A stretch of DNA of 64,000 nucleotides from UBA12474 sp964549625 (GTDB lineage: Bacteria > Babelota > Babeliae > Babelales > Babelaceae): NCBI GenBank assembly GCA_964549625.1, contig CAZJVA010000003.1:1-64000 (forward strand), written 5' to 3'. The notes below the pieces were generated by a model. The model was not told the DNA's origin, did no database searches, and saw only the letters and a list, made by a program, of their open reading frames with translations. A program made the translations under genes and the position numbers. Below are positions 1 to 9,218 of the stretch, piece after piece (position 1 is the first letter of the stretch; each line of letters opens with the position of its first letter).

Positions 1-323
1 TCTTGCTGGCTGACACGTATCGCACGCAGGCATCGTATCATCCGCTCTCTCGATACCAGGCAACTTTTTTTGATGTCAGTGTTTTTGCGCCGTATGTATT
101 GAGTGTTGCGCAGTTGCAAAACGAAATAGCATCCATTGATGCGCGTATTCGTGAGGTTGTGCTGGTAGATATGTTTGAAAAGCCAGAGTGGAAAGATGCG
201 CGTTCGGTAACAATTCGATATCTTGTCCAAGATGATGAAGAGACGTTGACTAAAGAAGCGCTCGATGAGATTCAGGCAAGTGTGGTTGCTCTAGTGCGTG
301 CTCTTGGCGGCGAGGTTCGGTAA
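1..323 (+). CDS. pheT: Phenylalanyl-tRNA synthetase beta subunit, C-terminal fragment
   Basis: Only the last 106 or so residues lie in the window; the reading frame runs off the left edge. They match the ferredoxin-fold anticodon-binding domain (FDX-ACB) that closes bacterial PheT: an early YQATFFDVSVFAP stretch, a central KDARSVTIRYL strand, then an ETLTKEALDEIQ helix. In the intact alpha2-beta2 enzyme this domain helps recognise tRNA-Phe. The stop codon overlaps the lspA start by one base, so the two genes are translationally coupled. The family call rests on pattern recognition of a short fragment. Confidence 0.8.
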   Translation, partial: LLADTYRTQASYHPLSRYQATFFDVSVFAPYVLSVAQLQNEIASIDARIREVVLVDMFEKPEWKDARSVTIRYLVQDDEETLTKEALDEIQASVVALVRALGGEVR

Positions 324-751
324 TGCGACTTTTAGGATATTTTCTGCTTGGTGCATTTGTTGTTTTTCTTGATTTTGTGAGCAAAGCCTGGGCTCTTAGC
401 GTATCCACTTCATCCTTGGTGATTAATTACGGTGTTTCTTGGGGTATCGGGTCTCAGGGTGCTTTTTCTGGCATGCTTTTTGGGGGACTGGCTCTTGTTG
501 TTGCTGTTATATTTGCTTTATCAGCGCGTTTGCGATATTTGCGGGGGCAGAATATTTTGCCAGAGGCTTTGCTTGTTAGTGGCGCCTGTGCCAATATTTT
601 CGATCGGTTGATACATAGTGGGGGCGTCGTTGATTTTATTGACCTTGGTGTCTTAGGTATTTCATTTCCTGTTTTTAATGTGGCCGATATTGCGGTGGTA
701 AGTGGTGTGTGTTTGTTGTTACTACGTGAGTTAATCTATGAAGCAACTTAG
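323..751 (+). CDS. lspA: Lipoprotein signal peptidase (signal peptidase II)
   Basis: This aspartic membrane protease cleaves the signal peptide of prolipoproteins after lipid attachment at the Cys. At 142 residues it is a little shorter than usual. It has about four membrane segments and both family motifs: ANIFDR with Asp94 and FNVADIAV with Asp122, the two catalytic aspartates. A likely substrate, a lipoprotein with an LSSC lipobox, is encoded about 1.2 kb downstream. The start overlaps the pheT stop by one base, and the end overlaps the next gene by 14 bases, indicating an operon. Confidence 0.93.
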   Translation: MRLLGYFLLGAFVVFLDFVSKAWALSVSTSSLVINYGVSWGIGSQGAFSGMLFGGLALVVAVIFALSARLRYLRGQNILPEALLVSGACANIFDRLIHSGGVVDFIDLGVLGISFPVFNVADIAVVSGVCLLLLRELIYEAT

Positions 752-1232
752 TTCTGTTACCTATTTTGTCGCGACTTTAGGCCCTGTTGGATCTTGGACC
801 GAGGGCGGCCCTGTTTCGGGTGGACTTGGATTGTTGTTAATGTGGTTTTTGCCCTTATTGTCCTTGTGGTTGGGAGGGATTTCGATTTTGGGGCTGGAAC
901 TATTGGTTATGGGGGCGGTTATTCTGTTGTTGCAGGTAGCGCTAAAGGATGAGCGTGTAGTTTGGTATGGCGATGTTCCTGTAGCACCTAATATTGTGCT
1001 GGATTGGCTTCTGGGTGCTATGGTTTGTGTGCATGCTGCTCCTCGTATTCCGTTAGTTTATGCCGTGGCTTTTTTATTGTATCTTTTGTTTAATACAATA
1101 CGCCCATTTGGTATAAGACAAGCGCGTGTTTTGCCACGTGTCTGGGGAATAATAGCAGATGATCTTGCTGCTGGTGCGCTAACCCATATTTTGTTGAGTT
1201 TGTTATCACCTCTTTTTGAATATGTAATGTAA
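738..1232 (+). CDS. pgpA: Phosphatidylglycerophosphatase A-like membrane protein
   Basis: A 164-residue polytopic membrane protein. Its C-terminal half carries a PgpA pattern: PFGIRQAR, then RVWGIIADDLAAG, corresponding to the family KPWPI...GIMxDDxxAG block. The usual central IVIDE motif reads IVLDW here, so the acidic residue that normally follows the Asp is absent. PgpA dephosphorylates phosphatidylglycerophosphate to phosphatidylglycerol. That lipid is the diacylglyceryl donor used before LspA acts, which would suit the neighbouring lspA. The start overlaps lspA by 14 bases. The family call is fairly secure; activity is less certain given the altered motif. Confidence 0.72.
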   Translation: MKQLSSVTYFVATLGPVGSWTEGGPVSGGLGLLLMWFLPLLSLWLGGISILGLELLVMGAVILLLQVALKDERVVWYGDVPVAPNIVLDWLLGAMVCVHAAPRIPLVYAVAFLLYLLFNTIRPFGIRQARVLPRVWGIIADDLAAGALTHILLSLLSPLFEYVM

Positions 1233-1236
1233 ATCT

Positions 1237-1896
1237 ATGCAGCTTGTTAGCGTTTTTGACCTGGTTTCTCGGTTAGTTTATCCACCTTTTTGTCAGGGGT
1301 GTCGTAGTTTTTTGGATGAATCCCATACTTTTTGTCGCGATTGTTTGAAGGGGCTTACGCCCGTGATATCTCGTGAGATTGATCTTGGAAAAGGGCGGCG
1401 CATATCTGTATGTGGTGTTACTCGATATGAAGGTGCGGTGCAGCGTCTGATTCGTGCGAAAAATCACAATCAGCGGACTGCTGCATGGCAATTGGGTGTC
1501 TTAGTATCTCAGCATGCACCGTGCTCTTGGAGCCTTTTTGATGCAGTCGTGCCTGTGCCTCTGCATTGGCGCCGTTGGTGGCGGCGCGGTTTTAATCAAT
1601 CGGAGATTATGGCTCAAGTGATTTCTGAGCACCATAATCTTTCTGTTTATGCTCCATTGGTGCGCGTAAAATCAACGAAATTTCAGGCCGAAAGCCCAGG
1701 CCGGCAGGCGCGCATAGATAATTTGCTTAATGCGTTTGATTATGTTGATGAGCAGAAAAAAATCGAGTGTGTGGGGCGCTCGCTGCTTATTGTGGATGAT
1801 GTTGTGACAAGTGGGGCTACGGTTGCTGCTATGGCTAATCTTTTGTACCGGGCAGGTGCCAAGCATGTTGGGGTGGTGGTAGCTGCGCGCGGATAA
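1237..1896 (+). CDS. comF: ComF family phosphoribosyltransferase-like protein
   Basis: A 219-residue ComF/GntX-type protein. An N-terminal zinc-binding pattern uses Cys19, Cys22, Cys33 and Cys36. It is followed by the DAVVPVPLHWRRWWRRGFNQ block and the PRPP-binding loop IVDDVVTSGAT at residues 185-195. In naturally competent bacteria ComF acts during uptake or processing of transforming DNA; in others the role is unclear. It closes the pheT-lspA-pgpA operon, starting five bases after the previous stop. No clear Shine-Dalgarno sequence precedes the ATG, consistent with translational coupling. Confidence 0.88.
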   Translation: MQLVSVFDLVSRLVYPPFCQGCRSFLDESHTFCRDCLKGLTPVISREIDLGKGRRISVCGVTRYEGAVQRLIRAKNHNQRTAAWQLGVLVSQHAPCSWSLFDAVVPVPLHWRRWWRRGFNQSEIMAQVISEHHNLSVYAPLVRVKSTKFQAESPGRQARIDNLLNAFDYVDEQKKIECVGRSLLIVDDVVTSGATVAAMANLLYRAGAKHVGVVVAARG

Positions 1897-1911
1897 CGGC
1901 GCAGGTATTTT

Positions 1912-1940
1912 TTGTCATGCCTCCCTATCTGTGGTAATAT
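1912..1940 (+). promoter_or_regulatory. Sigma-70 promoter for the SurA-like lipoprotein gene
   Basis: A -35 box TTGTCA (1912-1917) and a -10 box TAATAT (1935-1940) are separated by exactly 17 bases. Transcription would start near 1947. A good ribosome-binding site (AAAGGAA, about 1985-1991) precedes the ATG at 1997. Confidence 0.72.
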
Positions 1941-1996
1941 TCCCTCTTGATATTTGGAGTTTTGTATCCGTTTCACAGGATAGGTAAAGGAATAGT

Positions 1997-3007
1997 ATGG
2001 TGAACAAGCAGCTTTCGTTAGCTCTTCTTTTAATACCAGCATTGGCGGTTCTTTCGTCATGTACATGGTTTGGTGGTGGTTCTTCTTCGACTTCAAGCAG
2101 CGCGTCGGGTCCTGCCTTTGTTACCATCAATGGTAAAACCGCAGTAACAGTAAATGAGTTCAAAGATACTTTTGAGCAGTTTAAGCGTCAGCAGGCATTG
2201 GATCAGGCTTTTGATGCTATGCCCGCAAAAGATAAACTGAGCATTTGTTCGCGCGTTGCTGACAGTCTTGTCGAAGGCGCGATTATCGAAGAATACGTCA
2301 AGAGCCAGGGCTGGGATAGTACAAAAGAGTTCAAAAAAGAACTTGAAAAAATTACCCACGATGTTGCGCGTCAATTGCGTGTTCGTGAATTCGTGAACCG
2401 TATGTTGACAGAGTTTGCTCCATCAGATGAGGAAGCTGAAGAATTTTATATCAATAATCGTTCAAGCAACTTTAATTTCCGTCGTCCACCATTTTTGTCT
2501 CAACCAGATGGCGTGATAAGTAAAGCAGCGAAAGTTTCTAGTGAAGCAGCAGCTAAAGATCTTTTAGCCAAAGCAAAAAAAGCTGGAAGTTTAGAAAAAG
2601 CAGCTAAAGAAGTTAAAGCAGTTGTTGAAGATTTGGGTCCAGTGAGTCCATGGTCATCCAATGTTGATTTTATGGTAGTCCAAAAAGTGCTTGGCATGAA
2701 AGATCTTCCTGCATTCGATATGACCCCAGCGGCAGATAAAAAAAGCTTCTATGTGGTGCAGGGCGTTTCTCGTACAGAGCCTGAGTTTGCTGACTTTAGC
2801 TCTGTAGTCAAGGAAGTGAAGGATGTGATAGCCGCTGAGCGTTTTGGAACGCGCTTCCCAGAAAAACTCAAAGAGCTTAAAGATCGTTACAAGGCTGTTA
2901 TGAACGAAGACGCCTTGAAGGATTTGGTTGGTGTTGGTACTTGCGAAGTTTGCGATTTTGTTTCAGATGAGATCATGGACGACCCATCAGAAGCTCCTGC
3001 TGAATAA
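1997..3007 (+). CDS. SurA/PpiC-like lipoprotein
   Basis: A 336-residue protein with a lipoprotein signal peptide ending in LSSC, so Cys22 would be lipidated and the protein anchored in the outer or inner membrane. A Ser/Gly linker follows. Then comes a helical region (FVTINGKTAVTVNEFKDTFEQF, a SurA N-domain style opening), and a weak rotamase-like segment with DLGPVSPW and FYVVQGVSRTEPEFADFSSVVKEV towards the end. SurA and PpiC proteins chaperone outer-membrane proteins through the periplasm. The peptidyl-prolyl isomerase domain is not clearly intact. The gene has its own promoter and a strong terminator, so it is monocistronic. A second SurA-like gene follows. Confidence 0.65.
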   Translation: MVNKQLSLALLLIPALAVLSSCTWFGGGSSSTSSSASGPAFVTINGKTAVTVNEFKDTFEQFKRQQALDQAFDAMPAKDKLSICSRVADSLVEGAIIEEYVKSQGWDSTKEFKKELEKITHDVARQLRVREFVNRMLTEFAPSDEEAEEFYINNRSSNFNFRRPPFLSQPDGVISKAAKVSSEAAAKDLLAKAKKAGSLEKAAKEVKAVVEDLGPVSPWSSNVDFMVVQKVLGMKDLPAFDMTPAADKKSFYVVQGVSRTEPEFADFSSVVKEVKDVIAAERFGTRFPEKLKELKDRYKAVMNEDALKDLVGVGTCEVCDFVSDEIMDDPSEAPAE

Positions 3008-3032
3008 AACGATTTTCTTTTTTCGTATTAAA

Positions 3033-3066
3033 AAGAGAGAAGCATTTTTGCTTCTCTCTTTTTTTT
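3033..3066 (+). terminator. Rho-independent terminator after the SurA-like lipoprotein gene
   Basis: A perfect 11-bp stem (AAGAGAGAAGC at 3033-3043 pairing with GCTTCTCTCTT at 3050-3060) with a six-base loop is followed directly by a run of Ts to 3066. It lies 26 bases after the stop codon. Confidence 0.93.
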
Positions 3067-3134
3067 GTATACATTGGTCTTATAGTCGAGCTAGGGCCTT
3101 TTGATGGGTGAATTTTTATAGGGAGTGTATAGAA

Positions 3135-4052
3135 ATGGTTATGTCGATTTTAACTGCATTGATAATCTGCTTAGGTGGGTATACGACCATGTTCGGACAG
3201 CAGGAAGTCCAGCGGCAAGAATTAGTTGATGAAGTGCTTGCTGTTGTTTATCATGCGGATGGTGCTGCGGTTGTTACGCTTTCAGATATTCGGCGGCCTT
3301 TGTTGGGCGGAGGAGTTGCGACGCTTAAAGATAAGATCCTTGAAGAACTTATGATTCTTGATGCGCAGTTGTTGGGTGTTTCGGTCACGAAAGAAGACGC
3401 CGAAGATTTTATGGCAAAATTACAAAAGAATCGGGGTGTTCCGCGTTCTGAGATGTTACGCATGTTTGAGGAGTTTGGCTATTCTCTTGAGGAGGGGATT
3501 GAAGCGCTTCGTAGACGGCAAATTATCGAACAGATTGTTGATTTTCGCGTGCGCTCAGATAAGCGCATGGTCGTTCAAAAAGAAGAAATGGTTGAATACA
3601 TACAAAAAAATCCGCGATATCGCGAAGCTGTTCTAGTACTTGCTCAGACCGTTGTACCTGCTGATAAAAATGAAGGGACGGAGTGGGCGCAAGATGAGCT
3701 TAATGCGCTTTCATGGGAAGAACCTTTTGAGGTGCGCGAATCTGAGTTGCCTGATGATAAGCACTTTGTTTTAAATCAATCGGTTGGTGCTGTTGTCGCT
3801 CGTGAAGTGACTGATGAGGGCGTTGAGTTAACTCGTTTGGTTGAAAAGTGTGAGCCTGAATTGATTCCCGATGAAGAGCGGCTGGATGAAGCAGCGATGA
3901 TTTTAGGACAAACACGTTTTGCCCTGGTTTTTGATGAATATCATAAGATGCTTCTTGATCGTGCGTTAATTCGATTTACTCGTGAATCTGATCGTACTCA
4001 GGTTTTTGGCAGTGTATCGCCAAAATTTGATCAACAAGAGATTCCTGCGTAA
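3135..4052 (+). CDS. Secreted SurA N-domain-like protein
   Basis: The frame opens upstream at a GTG (3108), but the ATG at 3135 follows GGGAG at good spacing and begins directly with a signal peptide (MVMSILTALIICLGGYTT). The mature part has the SurA/PpiC order: a beta strand with VVTLSDIRRPL, then helices with LKDKILEELMILDAQLLGVSVTKEDAEDFMAKLQ and SLEEGIEALRRRQIIEQIV. The rest is not a recognisable rotamase domain. A periplasmic folding role is inferred. Its 3' end overlaps the convergent sbcD gene by 77 bases. Confidence 0.6.
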   Translation: MVMSILTALIICLGGYTTMFGQQEVQRQELVDEVLAVVYHADGAAVVTLSDIRRPLLGGGVATLKDKILEELMILDAQLLGVSVTKEDAEDFMAKLQKNRGVPRSEMLRMFEEFGYSLEEGIEALRRRQIIEQIVDFRVRSDKRMVVQKEEMVEYIQKNPRYREAVLVLAQTVVPADKNEGTEWAQDELNALSWEEPFEVRESELPDDKHFVLNQSVGAVVAREVTDEGVELTRLVEKCEPELIPDEERLDEAAMILGQTRFALVFDEYHKMLLDRALIRFTRESDRTQVFGSVSPKFDQQEIPA

Positions 4053-5271
4053 TATCCGCAGATTCAATAATTCGTTGTAGCTTGTTTTGAATACGGATAA
4101 TTTTAGCCTCTTTTAGTTCTTGCGTTTGTAAGAAGGCCTTTAAAGCTTCTTGGCTGCTCATTTGTGTTGATAGCTGAGCACGAATAGCGCGTGGCTTGCT
4201 TTGGATTATTGGGATAATGCTCGCAATGTGATGTGCGTTTGCACATGCCGTATGCACCGCCTTGAGATCGATCGGTTGTGTTATTTCCGGTGGCAGCGTG
4301 TATATTATTTTTATAATAGCGCCTTCAATGTTTTGGCTTGCTATTGCTTGTATTAGTTGCTGTGTTGGGTCTGTTGCTTGATTTAGCACGACTTTTATTT
4401 CAATAAATGGGCGAACAGGGGTTGGAGTAAATGCAATCTCAGTCTTGTTTTTTTCGACTATTTTAACTAAACAGAAACCTTTGGTGTCTTTTGATTCGCC
4501 AAAATCTATTCGTTCTACTGATCCTGAGTAGATAATTGGTGGCATTTGTGTTGGGTTTACCTGTTGATAGCGGTGCAAATGTCCAAGTGCAACATAGTCG
4601 ATTCCTGGCAATGCAAGTTGCGAGGGGAGAAATATTGGGTCTTGGCCGGTAGTTGCACATTTCTCGGAGCCGGAAAAAGTGCCGGTGCTTACCGTAAGAT
4701 GGCCTGCAAGTATTGCGGGAATTTGAGTATTAATTTGTTCGGCGAGTTCTTGAATTGCTTTGCCGAGAATACGGCTTATTTCTTGAGTTATTTGACTGCT
4801 TTTTAGGGCCAAGGGTGCATTGTTGAGTGACAGTGTATTGCGAGTTGGCCAGGGAACTCCTAAAATCTGTACGGGGCCGTTTTTCGTAGAAATTTGTAGA
4901 AGCTGTGGTCTTGCTATGACATAAAATCCCTCCACGGGTAGTTTGCCAAAAATATCGAGGGTGTGCGATTTGCCAAAGCTGCCTGGTATGTCGTGGTTTC
5001 CTACAATAAGAACTACTGGAATGCCTGCCTTGTAAAGGCGAAGTAGGTTTTCAAGTAAAAATTTTTGTTGTGTTGGGGTTGGATGAGCTGTTTTGTACGC
5101 ATCGCCGCACATTAAAAAAAAGTCGACCTGCTGTTCAATTGCCTTGGTCACGACAAAAGAAAAGGCGTGGTGAAAGTCCAGAAGCCGGGAGTGGACCCCT
5201 GTTTGTGGGTCCACTCGTCCGTAATTTTCTACTCCGTAGTGGAGGTCGGCGGTATGTACAAAGCTAATCAT
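3976..5271 (-). CDS. sbcD: DNA repair exonuclease, SbcD/Mre11 family
   Basis: A 431-residue calcineurin-type metallophosphoesterase. The metal-binding motifs appear in order: HTADLHYG near the N-terminus, FLMCGDAYKT (family GDxFD), VVLIVGNHDIPGS, then ILAGHLTVS and VALGHLHRYQ. This is the SbcD/Mre11 nuclease subunit that processes DNA double-strand ends and hairpins with SbcC. No sbcC partner is in the window. The start overlaps the glmU stop in an ATGA arrangement, so the pair is coupled. The 3' end overlaps the convergent gene. Confidence 0.88.
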   Translation of the reverse strand: MISFVHTADLHYGVENYGRVDPQTGVHSRLLDFHHAFSFVVTKAIEQQVDFFLMCGDAYKTAHPTPTQQKFLLENLLRLYKAGIPVVLIVGNHDIPGSFGKSHTLDIFGKLPVEGFYVIARPQLLQISTKNGPVQILGVPWPTRNTLSLNNAPLALKSSQITQEISRILGKAIQELAEQINTQIPAILAGHLTVSTGTFSGSEKCATTGQDPIFLPSQLALPGIDYVALGHLHRYQQVNPTQMPPIIYSGSVERIDFGESKDTKGFCLVKIVEKNKTEIAFTPTPVRPFIEIKVVLNQATDPTQQLIQAIASQNIEGAIIKIIYTLPPEITQPIDLKAVHTACANAHHIASIIPIIQSKPRAIRAQLSTQMSSQEALKAFLQTQELKEAKIIRIQNKLQRIIESADITQESLVDQILAIHCQKPEYDQIHE

Positions 5272-6692
5272 GCTGCTGATTCTTGGTCCTGTTTTGCGGG
5301 ATAAGTTTTTGCTAGGGTGTTGTGGCGCAGCGTTTCCGAGTAGTTATCTCGAGTGGTCTGTGGTGAGCGACTGACTGAAAATGCATTGTCGGGAACGTCT
5401 TCGGTTAGGACGGAGCCAGCGCCGGTTACTGCACCTTTGCCAATGGTTATTGGAGCGATAAGCGCGTTGTTACTTCCTATCATTGCGCGATCTTTGATTA
5501 TTGTTTTGTGCTTTGATACGCCGTCAAAGTTGCATGTAATGGTTCCTGCGCCAATATTAGCTTGAACGCCGATGCATGTGTCGCCCATGTAGGTTAGGTG
5601 TTTGGCTTTTGTTCGTGCACCAGCTGAACTACGGTTCATTTCAACAAAATTTCCAATAATTGCACGTTCGCCTACAGAGCTTGAGCGCAGCTTTGCAAAT
5701 GGCCCAACCTCAGCGCTTTGATGAACGATTGAGTTGATGATTACGCTGTGGGGCTGAATAAGAGCGCCATCATGAACTGTGCTGTCAGTGATGCATGAGT
5801 AGGCGCCGATAGAACAGCCATGGCCAATATGCGTATTTCCGGTAAGTATGCACCCTGGCCAAATCACGGTATCGTTTTCGATTGTAACGTTGAGATCAAG
5901 GTATACATTTTGTGCTGCAATGAATCTAACGCCGTGGTTCATCCAATGGGTAATAAGCTCGGAGCGCTTTATATGCTCAACGGCCCAAAGGTCTTTGAGG
6001 TTGTTGACGCCACGGATAGTGTCAAATGGTGCAGTTATTGTGCAAACGCGATTGCCTTGGGCGTTTGCAGCACCAATTAAGTCGGTAATGAAGAGTTCGC
6101 CGGATGTTGGGTCTGGGGCGAGCTCTGCCAATGTTTGATCCAAAAATGATTTTTTAAATACGTAGATTCCTGCATTGATAAAGTTGCTTTCTGTGAAAGC
6201 ATCAGGGTTATATTTAGTTTCTACGATTTCAACGAGTTCTCCATGTTTGACTACGCGTCCATATCCGGATGATGAGGGTGAAAAGCTGTGAGAGATTATA
6301 AAGCTGGCTGCCGCCTCTTCGCGTATGTGCTTTTCGAGAAGTGTTTCAAGGAGTTCTTGAGTAATCAGTGGAACATCTCCGTTCATCACTAATATGTGTT
6401 CGCCTCCAGCGCTGGGGAGTGCGCAGAGTAGGGCGTGACCTGTGCCTTTTGGGTCTTTTTGGTCAACATAGGTAACATTTGGAATGTCATGGCACGCTAA
6501 GGTGGCAATGATATCCTCTTTTTGGTGGCCTACTACGCAGATTGTGGGAATATGCATTTTTGTTAGCAGCTTGGCGGGATAGGCTATGAGTTCTTGGCCA
6601 CAAATAACATGGCACAGCTTTGTTTTTTTTGTATTGAATCGGGCAGATTTGCCCGCAGCCAATACGACGGCTTGAATGTTAGAAAAGGACAT
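5268..6692 (-). CDS. glmU: Bifunctional UDP-N-acetylglucosamine pyrophosphorylase / glucosamine-1-phosphate acetyltransferase
   Basis: GlmU makes UDP-GlcNAc, the precursor for peptidoglycan and lipopolysaccharide. The start at 6692 is chosen because GGGGAGG lies just upstream and the protein then begins MSFSNIQAVVLAAG; a longer frame to 6761 is possible but atypical. The N-terminal nucleotidyltransferase domain has LAAGKSARF and VMNGDVPLIT. The C-terminal left-handed beta-helix has GPFAKLR, the catalytic-His block KAKHLTYMGD and GAGTITCNFDG. Length (about 474 residues) is normal. The usual GTRM of the first loop reads SARF here. It ends in overlap with sbcD. Confidence 0.95.
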   Translation of the reverse strand: MSFSNIQAVVLAAGKSARFNTKKTKLCHVICGQELIAYPAKLLTKMHIPTICVVGHQKEDIIATLACHDIPNVTYVDQKDPKGTGHALLCALPSAGGEHILVMNGDVPLITQELLETLLEKHIREEAAASFIISHSFSPSSSGYGRVVKHGELVEIVETKYNPDAFTESNFINAGIYVFKKSFLDQTLAELAPDPTSGELFITDLIGAANAQGNRVCTITAPFDTIRGVNNLKDLWAVEHIKRSELITHWMNHGVRFIAAQNVYLDLNVTIENDTVIWPGCILTGNTHIGHGCSIGAYSCITDSTVHDGALIQPHSVIINSIVHQSAEVGPFAKLRSSSVGERAIIGNFVEMNRSSAGARTKAKHLTYMGDTCIGVQANIGAGTITCNFDGVSKHKTIIKDRAMIGSNNALIAPITIGKGAVTGAGSVLTEDVPDNAFSVSRSPQTTRDNYSETLRHNTLAKTYPAKQDQESAA

Positions 6693-6774
6693 TATACCTC
6701 CCCGAATATGTCGAGTGCGTAGTACGATTACTGTAGTAACATAGAACGCTTTTTCCGGCAACCACTGCTTTTTC

Positions 6775-6802
6775 TTTCAAAAAATAGGAAAAATCGTATC
6801 CT
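6775..6802 (+). promoter_or_regulatory. Probable promoter for the outer-membrane protein gene
   Basis: A -35 box TTTCAA (6775-6780) and a -10 box TATCCT (6797-6802) are separated by 16 bases, 48 bases before the ATG at 6850. The interval 6693-6849 separates divergent glmU and this gene. Confidence 0.5.
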
Positions 6803-6849
6803 TACTAGTATGAAAGGAACGTAGTATTTTCCAAGTAGGAAGCTGAGGT

Positions 6850-8133
6850 ATGCGGAATCACGTACAAATTTTGTTGCAAAAAACTATTGGCTGGGTCGCA
6901 TTAGCTCCGGTTCTTTTGTCGTTCTCAATGGGCGCCATGACCGTTGACCAGCGTTTTTTTGTTCCTTTTTTGGAACGAAACCCTTTGATTGGCGAGCGTA
7001 AATCGTGCGCCATTAATTTGCAACCATATGTCTTGTTAGCGGACAAATCGTTTAATGAATATGGTGAGGAGTGTGAATTATTTTCTTATGATGGCGATGC
7101 ATATGGATTGCGTTATCTTGATGATGCCATTGTTGCCTCTGGCCGTCGCAATACTTCTTTGATCAAGAGTGAGTGGCAGTCAAAGTTGTTGGATGGGCCC
7201 TATGTAACACGGGGGCGCATGGTTGGTAAAGGTATTGCTGCTACCATGTATTTTTCTCCGCGGAATTGTTTTGGTTTTGGTGGACGTATTGGCGCAATGG
7301 AGATTGATTCGGAGTTAGAATTAATCCGTGACACGGGGTCTTTTGATGCTGTGGTGAATGGGTTTGGTGATGAACAGGAGTTGACGTCTCTACAGGGTTC
7401 ATTACACCAAGCGCTTGACTTGGAGCCTGCTTGTTGGCAGGGGACAGGTATGACCGATGCAGAAGTTTTTGCGCGTGTTTACTTTGACCGAGATTATTTT
7501 TTGTGGTGCCGCTATGTCTCGTTGGGCGCTGAGCTTGGTGCCGTTTTGCCGACAGGGCGCACGCGGGATATTGAAAATCCAGCCTCACTACCTTTTGGAA
7601 GCCCAGGATTTGGTTGGTATGTCGAAGGATCCTTAGATGTTTTGCTTAAAAAAGATATTTGGTTTTTTTTGATTGGGCGCATTCAAAAGCGTATTGCAAC
7701 CCCTGAGCTGTCTGAGCGTATGAGTATTGGCCGTGAGCCGTGGCGTTTTGGTTCGTTGGTTGGCAATCTCTGGATTGATCCAGGGTTTACCTTTGCCTTA
7801 TCTCCGTATGTTGTTTTTGAGGGTATGCGTGATGGCCTTGGTTTTCGTGTGGGCTATACCTTGGTGTGGCACGCCAAAGATCGAGTACGCCCTGCAGGCT
7901 TTGAACCAGTTGTGCCAAATAAAAAGCCTGAGTTAGGTCGCTATCAAGATGCTTCTGAGTGGGGTTCTGAGCGTGTTCATGCGGGAATTTTGTATGATTT
8001 TAGTCGCGGAAAAAAAGTTCGTGGATGGGAGCCGGTTATTGCGGCTACGGTAGATGTGCCCACGGCATGGTTTGTGGGGAAACGTTCGTTTAAGACCTTT
8101 GGTATTTCGATTGGCCTTGAAACATCGTTTTAG
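6850..8133 (+). CDS. Probable outer-membrane beta-barrel protein
   Basis: A 427-residue protein with an N-terminal signal peptide (hydrophobic core WVALAPVLLSFSMGAM). The mature part is rich in alternating aromatic and polar strands, such as YFLWCRYVSLGAELGAVLP, WFFLIGRIQKRI and FTFALSPYVVFEGMRDGLGFRVGYTLVW. It ends in a strand terminating with Phe (SIGLETSF), the usual signal for the BAM insertion machinery. No specific porin family is recognised. It stands alone between divergent glmU and mreB and has its own probable promoter. Confidence 0.68.
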   Translation: MRNHVQILLQKTIGWVALAPVLLSFSMGAMTVDQRFFVPFLERNPLIGERKSCAINLQPYVLLADKSFNEYGEECELFSYDGDAYGLRYLDDAIVASGRRNTSLIKSEWQSKLLDGPYVTRGRMVGKGIAATMYFSPRNCFGFGGRIGAMEIDSELELIRDTGSFDAVVNGFGDEQELTSLQGSLHQALDLEPACWQGTGMTDAEVFARVYFDRDYFLWCRYVSLGAELGAVLPTGRTRDIENPASLPFGSPGFGWYVEGSLDVLLKKDIWFFLIGRIQKRIATPELSERMSIGREPWRFGSLVGNLWIDPGFTFALSPYVVFEGMRDGLGFRVGYTLVWHAKDRVRPAGFEPVVPNKKPELGRYQDASEWGSERVHAGILYDFSRGKKVRGWEPVIAATVDVPTAWFVGKRSFKTFGISIGLETSF

Positions 8134-8168
8134 TCGTAAGGTTTGAGTGTAGTGCACGGGAAGAAAAG

Positions 8169-9212
8169 ATGATAGAACGTTTTATGCCAGCGCGCCGCTT
8201 GGCTCGGCTATTTTCTAGTGATGTAGCGATTGATTTAGGAACTGCTAATACGGTGGTATATGTGCCAGGCAGGGGTATTGTTCTCAATGAACCTTCGGTT
8301 GTCGCGGTTAAATCTGGAAGTACGCATGTTCTTGCAGTAGGGCGTGAGGCTAAGGAAATGTTAGGAAAAACACCAGAAAGTATTGTGGCTTCGCGTCCAA
8401 TGCGTGATGGTGTTATTGCAAATTTTGAGCTTGCGCAGAGTATGTTGCGATACTTTATTTTGCGGGCGAACAATGATCGAAAATCCCTTTTCCGGCCGCG
8501 TATGGTTATTGGTGTTCCTTCAGGGATTACTCAGGTAGAATGCCGTGCTGTTGAGGATTCGGCTCGTGAAGCAGGTGCGCGCGAAGTTTTTACTATTATG
8601 GAGCCTATGGCGGCTGCTATTGGAGCTGGGTTGCCGGTTCATGAGCCGACAGGTAGCATGATTGTTGATATCGGCGGCGGAACAACCGAGGTTGCGATTA
8701 TTACGTTAAAGGATGTTGTTTTTTGTCGCTCTATTCGTGTGGGCGGCGATGAAATGGATCAAGCGATTGTTAATTATGTAAAGCGAAAATACAATTTATT
8801 AATTGGCGATCGTACTGCAGAACAAATTAAGATGAAGGTAGGCACTGTACTTGTTGAAGGCGATCCTCAGGTTATGGAGGTAAAAGGGCGTGATCTTGTA
8901 ACGGGTGTGCCTAAGATGATAACGCTTACGAGCGTTGAAGTTAATGAAGCGTTGTTAGAAACTATTGCAAGTATTATAGAAGTAGTACGTGTGGCGTTGG
9001 AAAACACCCCGCCGGAGCTATCTTCTGACCTTGTTGATCGGGGGATAATGCTTGCTGGTGGAGGTTCGTTGCTTCGTGGTCTTGACCAACTGATTGCGCG
9101 TGAAACAGGTTTGCCTGTTCAGCGAGCAGAGGATCCTTTGTTGTGCGTGGTAAATGGGGCCGGCAAAGTGCTAGAAAACCTTGATTTTTTCCGTGATACC
9201 GTGTTGCGTTAG
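8169..9212 (+). CDS. mreB: Rod-shape-determining actin homologue MreB
   Basis: A 347-residue MreB of normal length. Actin-fold nucleotide-binding motifs are present: DLGTANTVVYVPGRG near residue 21, IVDIGGGTTEVAIITL in the middle, and GIMLAGGGSLLRGLDQLI near the C-terminus. MreB filaments at the inner membrane guide lateral peptidoglycan synthesis. No mreC or mreD follows, so the usual mre operon is broken up; rsmA starts six bases after the stop. GGGAAGA serves as the ribosome-binding site. Confidence 0.97.
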   Translation: MIERFMPARRLARLFSSDVAIDLGTANTVVYVPGRGIVLNEPSVVAVKSGSTHVLAVGREAKEMLGKTPESIVASRPMRDGVIANFELAQSMLRYFILRANNDRKSLFRPRMVIGVPSGITQVECRAVEDSAREAGAREVFTIMEPMAAAIGAGLPVHEPTGSMIVDIGGGTTEVAIITLKDVVFCRSIRVGGDEMDQAIVNYVKRKYNLLIGDRTAEQIKMKVGTVLVEGDPQVMEVKGRDLVTGVPKMITLTSVEVNEALLETIASIIEVVRVALENTPPELSSDLVDRGIMLAGGGSLLRGLDQLIARETGLPVQRAEDPLLCVVNGAGKVLENLDFFRDTVLR

Positions 9213-9218
9213 GCTTTT